A DNA stretch of 64,000 bases, from the NCBI RefSeq assembly GCF_017995515.1, contig NZ_JAGOIT010000001.1, forward strand, positions 29,221 to 93,220. Reading direction: 5' to 3'. The notes below the pieces were generated by a model. It did not search any database and had not been told where the DNA came from. It worked only from the letters and a program-made list of their open reading frames with translations. Below, one piece after another: positions 23,952 to 34,288 of the stretch (positions are counted from its first letter, which is position 1; each line of letters starts with the position of its first letter). This DNA comes from Propionivibrio sp. GTDB taxonomy: Bacteria > Pseudomonadota > Gammaproteobacteria > Burkholderiales > Rhodocyclaceae. The position numbers and the translations under genes were made by a program.

Positions 23952-25310
23952 ATGAATATCGTCATTCTCGCCGCCGGGCAGGGGAAGCGCATGCATTCCA
24001 ACCTGCCCAAGGTTCTCCATCCGATCGCCGGCAAGGCGCTCGTCGCGCACGTCATCGACACGGCGCGCAGCCTCGCGCCGCAAACGCTGTGTCTCGTCTA
24101 CGGCCACGGCGGCGACGCCGTGCGAACGACGCTGGCCGCACCCGACCTCGCCTGGGCGCTGCAGGAACCGCAACTCGGCACCGGCCATGCCGTACAGCAG
24201 GCGCTGCCGCACCTCAAGGACGGCGGCACGACGCTCGTCCTCTACGGCGACGTGCCGCTGATCCAGGCCGAGACGCTGAAGCGCCTGCTCCAGGCAGCGC
24301 AGGACGCGCTGGCGATCCTCACCGTCGAACTCGCCGATCCAAGCGGCTATGGTCGCATCGTACGCAACGCCAAAGGTGAGGTCGTACGCATCGTCGAGCA
24401 GAAGGACTCGACGCCCGAGGAGCGCGCTATCCGCGAGATCAACACCGGCATCATGGCCATGCCGACCGCACGCCTCGGCGAGTGGCTTGGGCGCCTGTCG
24501 AACGATAACGCGCAGAAGGAGTACTACCTGACCGATATCGTCGGCATGGCGGTGGCGGACGGCTTGCCTATCCACACGGCGAATCCGAAGCACGCGTGGG
24601 AGGTGCTCGGCGTCAACAGCAAGGTGCAGCTCGCCGAACTCGAACGCGTCGCGCAGCGCAACGCGGCCGAACAGCTGATGGAAGGCGGCGTGCGCCTGGC
24701 TGACCCGGCGCGCTTCGACGTGCGCGGCGAACTCGTCTGCGGGCGCGACGTGTTCATCGACGTGAATTGCGTGTTCGAGGGCAAGGTCGTGCTCGACGAG
24801 GCCGTCGAAGTCGGTCCCAACTGCGTGCTCAGGAACGCCCGCATCGGCGCCGGGACGAAACTCGCTGCTTACACGCACGTCGAAGACGCTGTCGTCGGTC
24901 CGGACGGGCGCATCGGCCCCTTCGCCCGTCTGCGCCCGGGCGCCGAGCTGGCCGAGGACGTGCATGTCGGCAACTTCGTCGAGATCAAGAAGAGCACGAT
25001 CGCCGCGCACTCGAAGGCGAACCATCTCGCCTACATCGGCGACGCGACCATCGGCAGCCGGGTTAACGTCGGCGCCGGCACGATCACCTGCAACTACGAC
25101 GGCGCCAACAAGTTCCTGACGATCATCGAGGACGATGTCTTCATCGGCTCCGATACGCAGCTCGTCGCGCCGGTCCGCGTCGGGCGCGGTGCAACGCTCG
25201 GCGCCGGAACGACGCTGACCAAGGACGCGCCGCCCGACACGCTGACCGTCTCGCGCGCCAAACAGCTATCCATACCGGGCTGGAAACGTCCCGTTAAAAT
25301 CAAGAAGTGA
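23952..25310 (+). CDS. glmU: Bifunctional UDP-GlcNAc pyrophosphorylase / GlcN-1-P acetyltransferase
   Basis: Last two steps of UDP-GlcNAc synthesis for peptidoglycan and LPS, 452 aa. The N-terminal uridylyltransferase domain has [20 protein letters not shown] (about 4-23) and [21 protein letters not shown]. The C-terminal left-handed beta helix has hexapeptide repeats, with [20 protein letters not shown] and [19 protein letters not shown] carrying active-site residues. It is followed 8 bp later by glmS. Confidence 0.97.
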   Translation: MNIVILAAGQGKRMHSNLPKVLHPIAGKALVAHVIDTARSLAPQTLCLVYGHGGDAVRTTLAAPDLAWALQEPQLGTGHAVQQALPHLKDGGTTLVLYGDVPLIQAETLKRLLQAAQDALAILTVELADPSGYGRIVRNAKGEVVRIVEQKDSTPEERAIREINTGIMAMPTARLGEWLGRLSNDNAQKEYYLTDIVGMAVADGLPIHTANPKHAWEVLGVNSKVQLAELERVAQRNAAEQLMEGGVRLADPARFDVRGELVCGRDVFIDVNCVFEGKVVLDEAVEVGPNCVLRNARIGAGTKLAAYTHVEDAVVGPDGRIGPFARLRPGAELAEDVHVGNFVEIKKSTIAAHSKANHLAYIGDATIGSRVNVGAGTITCNYDGANKFLTIIEDDVFIGSDTQLVAPVRVGRGATLGAGTTLTKDAPPDTLTVSRAKQLSIPGWKRPVKIKK

Positions 25311-25318
25311 GTTGAATC

Positions 25319-27148
25319 ATGTGTGGAATCGTCGCCGCGGTCGCTGACCGCAACATCGTCCCGGTCCTCATTGAAGGCCTGCGCAAGCTCGAATACCGTG
25401 GCTATGACTCGGCCGGTCTCGCCCTGATCAACAGTGCCGGGTTGCAGCGCCTGCGCGCCGTTGGCCGCGTCGCCGAACTGGCCGCTCAGGTCGACGAGAC
25501 CGGCGCCTCGGGCACGACCGGCATCTCGCACACGCGCTGGGCGACGCACGGCGTTCCCTGCGAGCGCAACGCGCATCCGCACATTTCTGGCGGCCTCGCC
25601 GTCGTGCACAACGGCATCATCGAGAACCACGAAGTCCTGCGCGCGCGGCTGCGCACCGAGGGCTATGTTTTCGATTCGGACACCGATACCGAAGTCGTCG
25701 CGCACCTGATCGCGTCGGAACTGAAGAAATGTCCGGACTTCTTCGCGGCAACGCGCAACGCCATCTCGCAATTGCAGGGAGCCTACGCCATCGCCGTGCT
25801 GCGCGAGGCCGACCCCGGCCATGTCATCGTCGCGCGCGACGGCGCGCCGCTGCTCCTTGGACTGGCCGCGGACGGCAACTACGCGGCGTCCGACGTCTCG
25901 GCGCTCTTGCAGGTCACGCGCCGCATCGTCTATCTGGAGAACGGCGATTGCGCCGAGCTGACACGCACCCGTTATCGCATCACCCGCTTCGACGGCTCGC
26001 CGGTCGAACGCCCGGAGACCGAATCGCAGCTCTCCGCCGACGCCGTCGAACTCGGCCAGTACCGCCACTACATGCAGAAGGAAATGTTCGAGCAGCCGGT
26101 GGCGATCTCGAACACGCTGGAGATGCTCGGCACCGCGCGCAGCATCCAGCCCGGCCTGTTCGGCGCCAGCACCGAGGAAGTGCTCAAGGACATCCGCCAG
26201 GTCCTGATCATCGCCTGCGGCACCAGCTACCACGCTGGACTCGTCGCGCGCTACTGGCTCGAAGCGATGGCCGGAATCCCGTGCAACGTCGAGGTGGCGA
26301 GCGAATACCGCTACCGCGAAACCGTCCCCGACCCGCAGACGCTGGTCGTCACCCTCTCGCAGTCTGGCGAGACGGCCGACACGCTGGCCGCACTGGAACA
26401 CGCCAAGTCGCTCGGCATGACGAAGACGCTGTGCATCTGCAACGTGCCCGAGTCGTCGCTGGTGCGCGCCAACGCGCTGCGCTTCATCACGCGCGCCGGT
26501 CCGGAGATCGGCGTCGCCTCGACCAAGGCCTTCACCACGCAGCTCGCCTCGCTCTACCTGCTGACGCTGATCGTCGCCAAGCTGCGCGGACGTCTGAGCG
26601 AAGCGATGGAGGCCAAGGAACTGAGCGCGCTGCGCCACCTGCCGGCGGCGGTCAGCGACGTGCTCGAACTCGAGCCGCAGATCCGCACCTGGGCCGAGCG
26701 CTTCGCCATGAAGCCGGATGCGCTCTTCCTCGGGCGCGGCCACCATTACCCGATCGCCATGGAAGGCGCGCTGAAGCTCAAGGAAATCTCGTACATCCAC
26801 GCCGAGGCCTACCCGGCCGGCGAGCTGAAGCACGGGCCGCTGGCGCTCGTCGACAAGGAAATGCCGGTGATCGCCGTCGCACCGAACGACGTGCTGCTGG
26901 AAAAGCTGAAATCCAACCTGCAGGAGGTGCGCGCCCGAGGCGGCGAGTTGTACGTCTTCGCCGACGCCGACAGCGACATGCACTCGTCCGACGGCGTGCA
27001 CGTCATCCAGCTGCCCGAGCATTACGGGCAGTTGTCGGCGCTGCTGCACGTCGTCCCGCTGCAGCTGCTCGCCTATCACGCCGCGCTGGTGCGCGGCACC
27101 GACGTCGACAAGCCGCGCAACCTGGCGAAGTCAGTCACGGTCGAGTAG
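25319..27148 (+). CDS. glmS: Glutamine-fructose-6-phosphate aminotransferase
   Basis: Makes glucosamine-6-phosphate from fructose-6-P and glutamine, 609 aa. The Cys-1 amidotransferase nucleophile is in [15 protein letters not shown]. The SIS isomerase domains follow: [20 protein letters not shown] (about residue 299), [27 protein letters not shown]-like [16 protein letters not shown]. The C-terminus ends [12 protein letters not shown], the family-typical tail near the active site. The start lies 8 bp after glmU, giving a two-gene amino-sugar operon. Confidence 0.97.
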   Translation: MCGIVAAVADRNIVPVLIEGLRKLEYRGYDSAGLALINSAGLQRLRAVGRVAELAAQVDETGASGTTGISHTRWATHGVPCERNAHPHISGGLAVVHNGIIENHEVLRARLRTEGYVFDSDTDTEVVAHLIASELKKCPDFFAATRNAISQLQGAYAIAVLREADPGHVIVARDGAPLLLGLAADGNYAASDVSALLQVTRRIVYLENGDCAELTRTRYRITRFDGSPVERPETESQLSADAVELGQYRHYMQKEMFEQPVAISNTLEMLGTARSIQPGLFGASTEEVLKDIRQVLIIACGTSYHAGLVARYWLEAMAGIPCNVEVASEYRYRETVPDPQTLVVTLSQSGETADTLAALEHAKSLGMTKTLCICNVPESSLVRANALRFITRAGPEIGVASTKAFTTQLASLYLLTLIVAKLRGRLSEAMEAKELSALRHLPAAVSDVLELEPQIRTWAERFAMKPDALFLGRGHHYPIAMEGALKLKEISYIHAEAYPAGELKHGPLALVDKEMPVIAVAPNDVLLEKLKSNLQEVRARGGELYVFADADSDMHSSDGVHVIQLPEHYGQLSALLHVVPLQLLAYHAALVRGTDVDKPRNLAKSVTVE

Positions 27149-27168
27149 AGACACAAGGAGAAAAAGGC

Positions 27169-28452
27169 GTGAGCCAAAGCAATCAGCAACTGTTCGAACG
27201 CGCACAAAAGCACATCCCCGGTGGCGTGAACTCGCCGGTACGCGCCTTCCGCTCGGTCGGCGGTACACCGCGCTTTTTCGCCAAGGGCCAAGGTGCGCGC
27301 GTCACCGACGCCGATGGGAAAACCTACCTCGACTACGTCGGCTCGTGGGGGCCGCTGATCCTCGGCCACGCGCATCCCGAAGTCGTCAGGGCGGTGCAGG
27401 AAGCGGCGGCGGACGGCTTGTCCTTCGGCGCGCCGACCGAGCGCGAAGTCGAGATGGCCGAGCTGCTGTGCGCGCTGTTGCCGTCGCTCGACATGGTGCG
27501 CCTGGTCAGTTCAGGCACCGAGGCGACGATGAGCGCCATTCGTCTGGCGCGCGGCCACACCGGCCGAGACCTGCTGATCAAGTTCGAAGGCTGCTACCAC
27601 GGCCATTCCGACGGCCTGCTGGTCAAGGCCGGTTCCGGCCTGTTGACCTTCGGCAACCCGAGCTCCGGCGGCGTCCCGGCCGACGTGGCGCAGCACACGC
27701 TGGTGCTCGACTACAACGACGTCGGCCAACTCGAAGCGGCTTTCGCCGAACACGGCGCACGCATCGCGGCGGTGATCGTCGAGCCGGTCGCCGGCAACAT
27801 GAACCTGATCGCGCCGCAACGCGCCTTCCTCGAAGCCATGCGCGCGCTGTGCACGCAGCACGGCGCGGTGCTGATCTTCGACGAGGTGATGACCGGCTTC
27901 CGCGTCGGGCCGCAGTGCGCGCAGGGCGACTACGGCATCACGCCGGATCTGACGACGCTCGGCAAGGTGATCGGCGGCGGCATGCCGGTTGGCGCCTTCG
28001 GCGGCAAGCGCGCGATCATGGAGAAGATCGCGCCGCTCGGCCCGGTCTATCAGGCGGGAACGTTGTCGGGGAATCCGGTCGCGGTGGCAGCCGGGCTGGC
28101 GACGTTGCGCCTGATCCAGGCGCCGGGTTTCTACGACGCACTTTCCGCCTCGACCCGCGCCCTGTGCGACGGCCTCACCGAGGCTGCCAGGCGGCACGGC
28201 ATCGCGTTTTCCGCGCAATCAGTCGGCGGCATGTTCGGGATCTACTTCCGCGCGAGTTGCCCGACGAGCTACGCCGAGGTCATGGAGTGCGACAAGGAGG
28301 CGTTCAACCGCTTCTTCCACGCCCTGCTCGACGCCGGCCATTACCTCGCCCCGTCGGCGTTCGAGGCCGGTTTCGTCTCGGCTGCGCACGGTGCTGACGA
28401 TATCGCCGCGACGATCGCGGCAGCAGAAGCCGTCTTCAAATCCTGGCGCTGA
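27169..28452 (+). CDS. hemL: Glutamate-1-semialdehyde 2,1-aminomutase
   Basis: PLP enzyme making 5-aminolevulinate in the C5 heme pathway, 427 aa. The start is the GTG at 27169 with AAGGAG 8 nt upstream; the same frame stays open far upstream but that part is shadow of glmS. Motifs: [69 protein letters not shown], and [18 protein letters not shown] with the PLP lysine. The stop codon touches the convergent corA stop inside a TGATCA hexamer. Confidence 0.96.
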   Translation: MSQSNQQLFERAQKHIPGGVNSPVRAFRSVGGTPRFFAKGQGARVTDADGKTYLDYVGSWGPLILGHAHPEVVRAVQEAAADGLSFGAPTEREVEMAELLCALLPSLDMVRLVSSGTEATMSAIRLARGHTGRDLLIKFEGCYHGHSDGLLVKAGSGLLTFGNPSSGGVPADVAQHTLVLDYNDVGQLEAAFAEHGARIAAVIVEPVAGNMNLIAPQRAFLEAMRALCTQHGAVLIFDEVMTGFRVGPQCAQGDYGITPDLTTLGKVIGGGMPVGAFGGKRAIMEKIAPLGPVYQAGTLSGNPVAVAAGLATLRLIQAPGFYDALSASTRALCDGLTEAARRHGIAFSAQSVGGMFGIYFRASCPTSYAEVMECDKEAFNRFFHALLDAGHYLAPSAFEAGFVSAAHGADDIAATIAAAEAVFKSWR

Positions 28453-29757
28453 TCAGCGCAGCCAGCCCTTCTTGTAGAAGAACCAGAAGGGCACGGCAAC
28501 CGAGAAGAGCATCAGGCCGAGCGAGAACGGGTAGCCGTACTCCCAGTGGATTTCCGGGAAGAAGCCCTGGAAGTTCATGCCATAGACGCTGGCGATCAGG
28601 GTCGGCGGCAGCATGGCGACGGAGGCCACCGAGAAGATCTTGATGATCTTGTTCTGGTTGATGTTGATGAAGCCGACCGTCGCGTCCATCAGGAAGTTGA
28701 TCTTGTTGAACAGGAAAGACGTGTGACCGTCGAGCGACTCGATGTCGCGCAGAATCTGGCGTGCGTCTTCGAGCTGCGTCGAATTGAGGAACTTGCCGCG
28801 CATCAAGAATGAAACACCTCGCCGCGTGTCGTGCACGTTGCGCCGGATGCGCCCGTTCAAGTCTTCTTCGCGCGCGATGTCGGCGAGGATCTTGGCAGCT
28901 TCGGCGTCGGTCACCTCGGTGCCGAGTACGTGTCTCGAGACCTCCTCCAGCGCTGCGTACACATCCTCCAGCGCGTCGGCCGAATACTCGGCGTCGGCGG
29001 CGTACAAGTCGAGCAGCACGTCCTTGCCGTCCGTCACGTAGCCCGGCTGCGTGCGAGCACGCAGGCGCTGCAAGCGGAAGACCGGCAGTTCTTCGGTCCG
29101 CACGGTAAACAGCACGTCGCGATGCAGAATCAACGCGACCGCGACGTTACGCGAGCCTTCCTTGGTTTCGAGCAGGAAGTCCGAGTGTAAATGAACCTCG
29201 CCGTTGTCTTCGACGTAAAAACGCGCGCTGGACTCCAGGTCGGTCAGGCTGCTCGGATTCGGCAACTGCACGTCAAAAAAGCGGCCAACCCAGGCGCGGA
29301 TTTCCGGCGTCGGCGCCACCAGGTCGACCCAGATCGGCTTCAGGCATTTCAGATCGAGCGGCGTATTGACCGTGATCTGGCTCAGGCGGCCGTTGCGCAG
29401 CTCGAAGGCGCTGACCGTCGTTTTCTCGTTGCGGTGATGGCTGTCGCCGATCAATTCCTGGCGGACTTCGTCGCTGAGGATTTCCAGGATCGCTTCGCCG
29501 CGATCCTCGCGCACCTCGTACCAGACGATCAGGCGATCCTCGGGCTCGAGCGTTTCCAGGATCTGGGCGATCTCGGCGAGCGGAATCCGCTCGAGCAGTG
29601 AACGCATGCCGGTCAGATGCTGCTTGTGTACGACGTCCTCGACGAGATCGTGGCGCGGCATGTCCTGCCGATGAACGAGGTCCTCGACCAGCTTGTGCTT
29701 GGCGAGCAGTTCGCGCACGGCGGCCAGGTGGTCGGGGGTTGTTTTTTCTTCACTCAT
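28453..29757 (-). CDS. corA: CorA-type magnesium/cobalt transporter with extra N-terminal domain
   Basis: 434 aa, longer than the ~316 aa typical of CorA. The C-terminal pore has the diagnostic YGMNFQGFFPEIHWEYGY (GMN motif) between two membrane helices, IFSVASVAMLPPTLIASVYG and FSLGLMLFSVAVPFWFFY. The central part is the CorA cytoplasmic funnel (WVDLVAPTPEIRAWVGRFFD). The first ~115 residues include SLLERIPLAEIAQILETLEP and DRGEAILEILSDEVRQELI, a helical pattern that resembles the MgtE N-terminal domain. This may be an extra Mg-sensing module. Convergent with hemL. Confidence 0.9.
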   Translation of the reverse strand: MSEEKTTPDHLAAVRELLAKHKLVEDLVHRQDMPRHDLVEDVVHKQHLTGMRSLLERIPLAEIAQILETLEPEDRLIVWYEVREDRGEAILEILSDEVRQELIGDSHHRNEKTTVSAFELRNGRLSQITVNTPLDLKCLKPIWVDLVAPTPEIRAWVGRFFDVQLPNPSSLTDLESSARFYVEDNGEVHLHSDFLLETKEGSRNVAVALILHRDVLFTVRTEELPVFRLQRLRARTQPGYVTDGKDVLLDLYAADAEYSADALEDVYAALEEVSRHVLGTEVTDAEAAKILADIAREEDLNGRIRRNVHDTRRGVSFLMRGKFLNSTQLEDARQILRDIESLDGHTSFLFNKINFLMDATVGFININQNKIIKIFSVASVAMLPPTLIASVYGMNFQGFFPEIHWEYGYPFSLGLMLFSVAVPFWFFYKKGWLR

Positions 29758-29858
29758 CGGGCAAGCCTCCCTTGAAGCACAGCGCTTGAAACAGGCGTGG
29801 ATTCTAGCACCGTCGGCCCGCTATCGGCCCGCTCCCGGCACGCTTTCGGCGCCGTGAA

Positions 29859-30572
29859 TCAGGGAAGCTGCGATGCCGCCATGCGCTGCCGAATCGCCGC
29901 CGCCCGTTTGCCCAAGCCCGGCGCGTTGCGGTTGCGATCGTAGTAGCGCGGACTCGGTACCATGCCGGCAAGCCGGGCCGCCTGATCGGCCGACAGGCGC
30001 GCCGCACTGCTTCCGTAATAGTGCCGTGCCGCCGCCTCCGCGCCGAAGACGCCGACGCCCCATTCGATGACGTTGAGGTACACCTCGAGAATCCGCCGCT
30101 TGCTCCAGAACGTCTCGAGCATCAGCGTCACGACCGCTTCCTGCCCTTTGCGCCAGGGCGTCTTGTCGGGCGAGAGGAAGAGGTTCTTGGCCAGCTGCTG
30201 CGAAATCGTCGAGCCGCCGGCGACGATTCTTCCGCGCCGCTGGTTCTTTTCCATCGCGCGCTGAATGCCTTCCCAGTCGAAGCCGTCGTGCTGCACGAAC
30301 AGGTCGTCCTCGGCTGCAACCACCGCCCGTTTGAGATTGGGCGAGATTTGCGCGTAGTCGACCCACTGCTTCTTCAGCTGTGCGGCCGGGTCCTTGCTGC
30401 GCAATTCGGCCAGCCGGATGTCCATGAATCGGGTGTGCTCGGGATTCACCTGGCCCCACCACAGCACCCAGCCGAACAGCCACAACTGGTAGGCGAGAAG
30501 CAGGACGACGAGCCCGAGCAGTAGACGTTTGCCACCACGCCAGAGGCGCTTCGCTACCGGCGTGCCGGTCAT
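29859..30572 (-). CDS. mtgA: Monofunctional peptidoglycan transglycosylase
   Basis: Polymerises lipid II glycan strands, 237 aa. ATG at 30570-30572 overlaps the aroE stop (ATGA). One N-terminal membrane anchor ([20 protein letters not shown]). GT51 motifs: [20 protein letters not shown] with the catalytic Glu, [20 protein letters not shown], and [20 protein letters not shown]. No transpeptidase domain, so monofunctional. Last gene of the uppP-to-mtgA minus-strand cluster. Confidence 0.95.
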   Translation of the reverse strand: MTGTPVAKRLWRGGKRLLLGLVVLLLAYQLWLFGWVLWWGQVNPEHTRFMDIRLAELRSKDPAAQLKKQWVDYAQISPNLKRAVVAAEDDLFVQHDGFDWEGIQRAMEKNQRRGRIVAGGSTISQQLAKNLFLSPDKTPWRKGQEAVVTLMLETFWSKRRILEVYLNVIEWGVGVFGAEAAARHYYGSSAARLSADQAARLAGMVPSPRYYDRNRNAPGLGKRAAAIRQRMAASQLP

Positions 30573-31384
30573 GCCCCGCGCAGCAGATCCATCACCGGCG
30601 CTACGTCCGGCCGCACGCCGCGCCAAAGATGGAAGGCTTCGGCCGCCTGCTCGACGAGCATGCCCAGCCCTTCGGCGATGCGCGCCGCGCCCTGCTGCCG
30701 GGCAAAGCGCTGGAACGCCGCTTCGCCCTTGCCGTACATCATCGAATAGGCGAGGCTGCCCGCCGCGAAAAGGCCTTGTGGCAACGACGGAAGATCACCG
30801 CCCAGAGCGGCGGAAGTCGCATCGATGACGACGTCGAACGACTGGTCGGCGAGTTGTGCGAAACCGCAAGCCGAGATCGGCCCGAGCTGACCAAACGCAT
30901 CGGCCAGCATCTGCGCCTTGGCTTCCGTGCGATTGGCCACGACCAGCGCCTGCGGCCGCGCTTCGAGCAGTGGCCCGATCACGCCGCGCGCCGCGCCGCC
31001 GGCACCGAGCAGCAGCACGCGCCGCCCTTCGATCGCGCACGTGAGGTTGAGCGTGATGTCGCGCATCATGCCGACGCCGTCGGTGTTGTCGCCGAGGATT
31101 TCGTCGCCGGCAAAGATCAGCGTATTGACCGCGCCAGCCAGTTCGGCGCGCGGCGTGCGCCGCGTCGCCAGGCGGAAGGCCTCTTCCTTGAACGGCACGG
31201 TGATGTTGGCGCCGCGCCCGCCGCCGGCGATGAAATCACGCAAGGTTTGCGCAAAGCCGTCGGTCGGCGCGAGGATGGCGCGGTAGTCGAGATCCTGCCC
31301 GGTTTGCCGCGCGAAAGCGGTGTGGATAAGCGGCGACTTGCTGTGCGCGATGGGGTTGCCGAAGACGGCGTAGTGGTCGGTCAT
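30569..31384 (-). CDS. aroE: Shikimate dehydrogenase
   Basis: NADPH-dependent reduction of 3-dehydroshikimate, 271 aa. Substrate-site motif [20 protein letters not shown] (about 4-23), catalytic Lys in [23 protein letters not shown], and the nucleotide loop [20 protein letters not shown] followed by VVANRT. Starts 9 bp after the tonB-type gene's stop and overlaps mtgA by 4 bp. Confidence 0.95.
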   Translation of the reverse strand: MTDHYAVFGNPIAHSKSPLIHTAFARQTGQDLDYRAILAPTDGFAQTLRDFIAGGGRGANITVPFKEEAFRLATRRTPRAELAGAVNTLIFAGDEILGDNTDGVGMMRDITLNLTCAIEGRRVLLLGAGGAARGVIGPLLEARPQALVVANRTEAKAQMLADAFGQLGPISACGFAQLADQSFDVVIDATSAALGGDLPSLPQGLFAAGSLAYSMMYGKGEAAFQRFARQQGAARIAEGLGMLVEQAAEAFHLWRGVRPDVAPVMDLLRGA

Positions 31385-31393
31385 GGCAGGTGG

Positions 31394-32350
31394 TCAGCGT
31401 GATTTCGTCTGGAGTTCGTTGCTGCTCGTAAACCGCCAGCTGCGCGTGATCTCGAGAATGTCCGTATCGCGGGCGATCTCGGGCGGGAAAGCCGCGTAGG
31501 GGCCGGCCATCATGACGATCCGGCGCGCCGCGTCGTCGAGAACCTTGTGCCCGGACGAACGGTTGATTTCGATCCGGTCGACCGAGCCGTCGCTCCTGAT
31601 CGTCAGGGTCAACACGAGTTGGCCGTAGAGCTTGCCCTTGGCGGCCTCCGGATAATTGAGCGTGCCGACGCGTTCAACCTTCTGGCGCCAGTTCTCGACG
31701 TACTGGGCAAAGCGGTATTCATCGGCCCGCGTGCCGATGTTCTTCGTGCGCGGGCGCTTGTTGTACTCATCGATGTTCTTGGCGATCTCGCCTTCCAGCC
31801 GCGCCATCGCCAGCGCGTTGCTCGCCAGATCGCGGCCGCTCGGGGTCTCGACCTGCTCCGGCTGCTCTTCGGCTTCCTTCTGTGGCTTCACGCTTTGCTT
31901 CGCCCTGGCCTGCGCCAGCAGGCGCTGCTGCCTGGCTTCGAGCGCCTGCACGCGCTTCTGCGCCTGCTCGAGCTCGGTGCCGCTCTTTTGCTGGGTTGAT
32001 GGCGGCAGCGGTGTCTTGGCACGGCGGTCTTCATCCGTGGTTCCGCCGCCATCGAGATTGGTCTGCGCCAGCGCCTGCGCTTCGACCGGCTTGCGCGCCG
32101 ACTTGCTGTTGACCAGGATGATGTCGAGCGCCTTCTCCTTGAAGGCGCGCGTCGCGTCGGGGAACCGGAAATGGATCGACAACAGGAGCGCATGTACGGC
32201 CAGCGACACGCCGATGCCGATCCACAGGTTGCGATCGACCTTCGGCGCCACGAACGACGGATCGATCGCGACGGCGCTCACGTCAGGCGGCTGCGCTGTC
32301 GGACGCTGCGGCTTCGCCGTTTTCTGCCGGTGCTTCGGCTTCCGCGACAT
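31394..32350 (-). CDS. tonB: TonB-family energy transducer
   Basis: 318 aa. I chose the ATG at 32348-32350 because GGAGG lies 9 nt upstream, although this makes the gene overlap the 3' end of the exonuclease gene by 68 bp. A GTG at 32281, one base after that gene's stop, is the alternative. One N-terminal helix (LWIGIGVSLAVHALLLSIHF), a long charged linker with the coiled-coil-like run QAQKRVQALEARQQRLLAQA, and a C-terminal TonB domain (LNYPEAAKGKLYGQLVLTLT, IEINRSSGHKVLDDAARR). It energises outer-membrane receptors; BtuB in this window is a possible client. No exbB/exbD nearby. Confidence 0.88.
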   Translation of the reverse strand: MSRKPKHRQKTAKPQRPTAQPPDVSAVAIDPSFVAPKVDRNLWIGIGVSLAVHALLLSIHFRFPDATRAFKEKALDIILVNSKSARKPVEAQALAQTNLDGGGTTDEDRRAKTPLPPSTQQKSGTELEQAQKRVQALEARQQRLLAQARAKQSVKPQKEAEEQPEQVETPSGRDLASNALAMARLEGEIAKNIDEYNKRPRTKNIGTRADEYRFAQYVENWRQKVERVGTLNYPEAAKGKLYGQLVLTLTIRSDGSVDRIEINRSSGHKVLDDAARRIVMMAGPYAAFPPEIARDTDILEITRSWRFTSSNELQTKSR

Positions 32351-34280
32351 CGTTGCTCGCCTCCGTGGCAATGAATTCAAGCTCGGACTCGTCGTCCAGA
32401 TCGTCGACCGTGACCAGTGTCTCGCCGAGCGTTTCGAGGTAGCGGCACGAGAAGCCAAGCGTCAGCAGATCGATCGCTTCGATTTTCAGCCGGACGCGCT
32501 GGCCCGGCTTCGCGCCAGTGATCGACGGCACGCGCTGCAGCAGCGGCAGATGGTCGAACTTGACGAGGTCTTCGCGGCGCACGGTCGCGTCGATCGTCTC
32601 CAGCCCTTCCTGCTTGAGCCAGCGCAGGCTCCAGTAGCGCTCCATGCCGCGCTGGAACTCGGCGTAGGCGGCGTAGGTCAGGTCGAAGTCGCGCATCGCG
32701 GCGAAGAGCGCGTCCGACTTCGGCTTGAAGTGCGGCGCCTCGCCCTTGACGCAGGCCAGCAACTGCCACTGGTTGACGAGGTCCACGTAGCGGCGCAGCG
32801 GCGACGACGACCAGGCGTACTGCGCGACGCCGAGGCCGTCGTGCGGCTGCGGCGAGGTCGTCATGCGCACCTTGCCGCCCGTCTGCGCGCGATAGATGGC
32901 GGGAATGCCCTTCTCGGCGAGCAGCCCACCCCAGGTGCTGTTGGCGACGATCATCAGCTCGGCGACGAGCTTGTCGAGCGGGCTGCCGCGCTTCCTTTCG
33001 CTGATGACGACGCGGCAATTCTCGGGGTCGGCGAGATTGCCTTCGATCGCGAAGTTGTAGTCGTTGTTGCCCTGCATCGCCGAGGGCTTGCCGCGCCGGC
33101 CTTCGCAGGCGTTGGCCAGATCCCAGAGCATTTTCAGCTCGTCGCGGAAGGGGAAGTCGGCAAGACCTTCGACCACGGTCTGCTCGTTGAACCAGGGCTC
33201 GACGTCGTGGTGACGCAGGTTGGCGACGACCGGCACGATTTCGACGCGCGACTCGTGCGCGGTGATCTCGAACTCGGGCGTCACCGTCAGATACAGCGAT
33301 ACGGCCGGGCAGTCGCGACCCGCAGCCAGCGTGAAGCGTTCGACCGCCGCGTCGGGCAGCATGGTGATTTTGTTGCCCGGCATGTAGACCGTCGACAACC
33401 GGTCACGCGCGATCGCGTCGAGCGGCGAACCTGGGGCGATCCCGACACCGGGCGCCGCAATATGTATCCCGACGCGCCAGCCGATGCCCGGCAGCGTCTG
33501 CAATGAGAAGGCGTCGTCGATTTCGGTCGTCGCCGCGTCGTCGATCGAGAAGGCGGCGACGTCGGCGCGCGGCAAGCTGTCCGGCAGCGCGGGGAACTCG
33601 ACTTCAGGGAAGCCGGTGCCGGCCGGGAAATACTCGTTGAGGAAACGCTGGAAGTGGTAGTCGTGCGCCGAGCGGATCGCGCCGCAGCGGTCGAGCAGAT
33701 GCAGCGCGGTGAGCCCCATTTCGCTGCACGCGGCTTCGAGCGCCTTGGTCTCGAAGCGATTGCGATCGGGCTTGTAGAGCAGCTGGTTGAGCAGCGGCTC
33801 GAATTCCGGCGGCAGGCTGAAGGCCTTCAGCTCGCCGACCATGCGTTCGATCGCTAACGCTTGCTGACGCTTCTTTTCAAGACCGGCCAGAGCGGCTGCG
33901 AGAATGTCGGCAGGGGCCTTGCGGTAACGCCCCTTGCCCTTGCGATGGAAGTAGACGGGCGCTGAATGCAGGGCCAGCAGCAACGCGGCCGCTTCGACCG
34001 CGCTGGCCTTGTGCCCGAAGTACTCGTCGGCAAAATCACAAAAATGAAACTCGCCATCGCTCGTACACTCCCACAGGAACTCCGCTTCGATCTCCGCGAC
34101 GAGCGGTTCGCAACGGGCCAACAACTCGCCCGGCGACGGTTCCTTGTAGCGCAGCAGCACATTCGCCGACTTGATCTTGGAACGCTTGCCGGAGGCGGTT
34201 TCGACCTGCAACGAGACATCGTTGTCGGTCAGGACGGTGGCGGTTTTGAAGGCGCCGTCTTCTTCGAACAGAACATACAT
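32283..34280 (-). CDS. RNase II-family 3'-5' exoribonuclease
   Basis: RNB-domain hydrolytic exonuclease, 665 aa from the ATG at 34278-34280 (MYVLFEEDGAFK). The RNB catalytic block is FSIDDAATTEIDDAFSLQTL, with the clustered Asp residues, then IHIAAPGVGIAPGSPLDAIA, VYMPGNKITMLPD and the later STWGGLLAEKGIPAIYRAQT. A C-terminal S1-like segment (PGQRVRLKIEAIDLLTLG) is followed by an Ala/Glu-rich tail. Length fits RNase II more than RNase R. TATAAT at 34288-34293 (minus strand) ends 7 nt before the ATG and no Shine-Dalgarno is seen, so the mRNA may be leaderless. Confidence 0.9.
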   Translation of the reverse strand: MYVLFEEDGAFKTATVLTDNDVSLQVETASGKRSKIKSANVLLRYKEPSPGELLARCEPLVAEIEAEFLWECTSDGEFHFCDFADEYFGHKASAVEAAALLLALHSAPVYFHRKGKGRYRKAPADILAAALAGLEKKRQQALAIERMVGELKAFSLPPEFEPLLNQLLYKPDRNRFETKALEAACSEMGLTALHLLDRCGAIRSAHDYHFQRFLNEYFPAGTGFPEVEFPALPDSLPRADVAAFSIDDAATTEIDDAFSLQTLPGIGWRVGIHIAAPGVGIAPGSPLDAIARDRLSTVYMPGNKITMLPDAAVERFTLAAGRDCPAVSLYLTVTPEFEITAHESRVEIVPVVANLRHHDVEPWFNEQTVVEGLADFPFRDELKMLWDLANACEGRRGKPSAMQGNNDYNFAIEGNLADPENCRVVISERKRGSPLDKLVAELMIVANSTWGGLLAEKGIPAIYRAQTGGKVRMTTSPQPHDGLGVAQYAWSSSPLRRYVDLVNQWQLLACVKGEAPHFKPKSDALFAAMRDFDLTYAAYAEFQRGMERYWSLRWLKQEGLETIDATVRREDLVKFDHLPLLQRVPSITGAKPGQRVRLKIEAIDLLTLGFSCRYLETLGETLVTVDDLDDESELEFIATEASNDVAEAEAPAENGEAAASDSAAA

Positions 34281-34288
34281 CGGCGGGA

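Noticed and set aside
25094..27079. 661-codon open frame antisense to glmU/glmS
   Set aside because: Shadow of two certain enzymes, Arg/Asp-rich with no motif.
25729..27168. Long in-frame extension upstream of hemL
   Set aside because: The frame is open through glmS by chance. The GTG with AAGGAG at 27169 and the HemL N-terminus define the real start.
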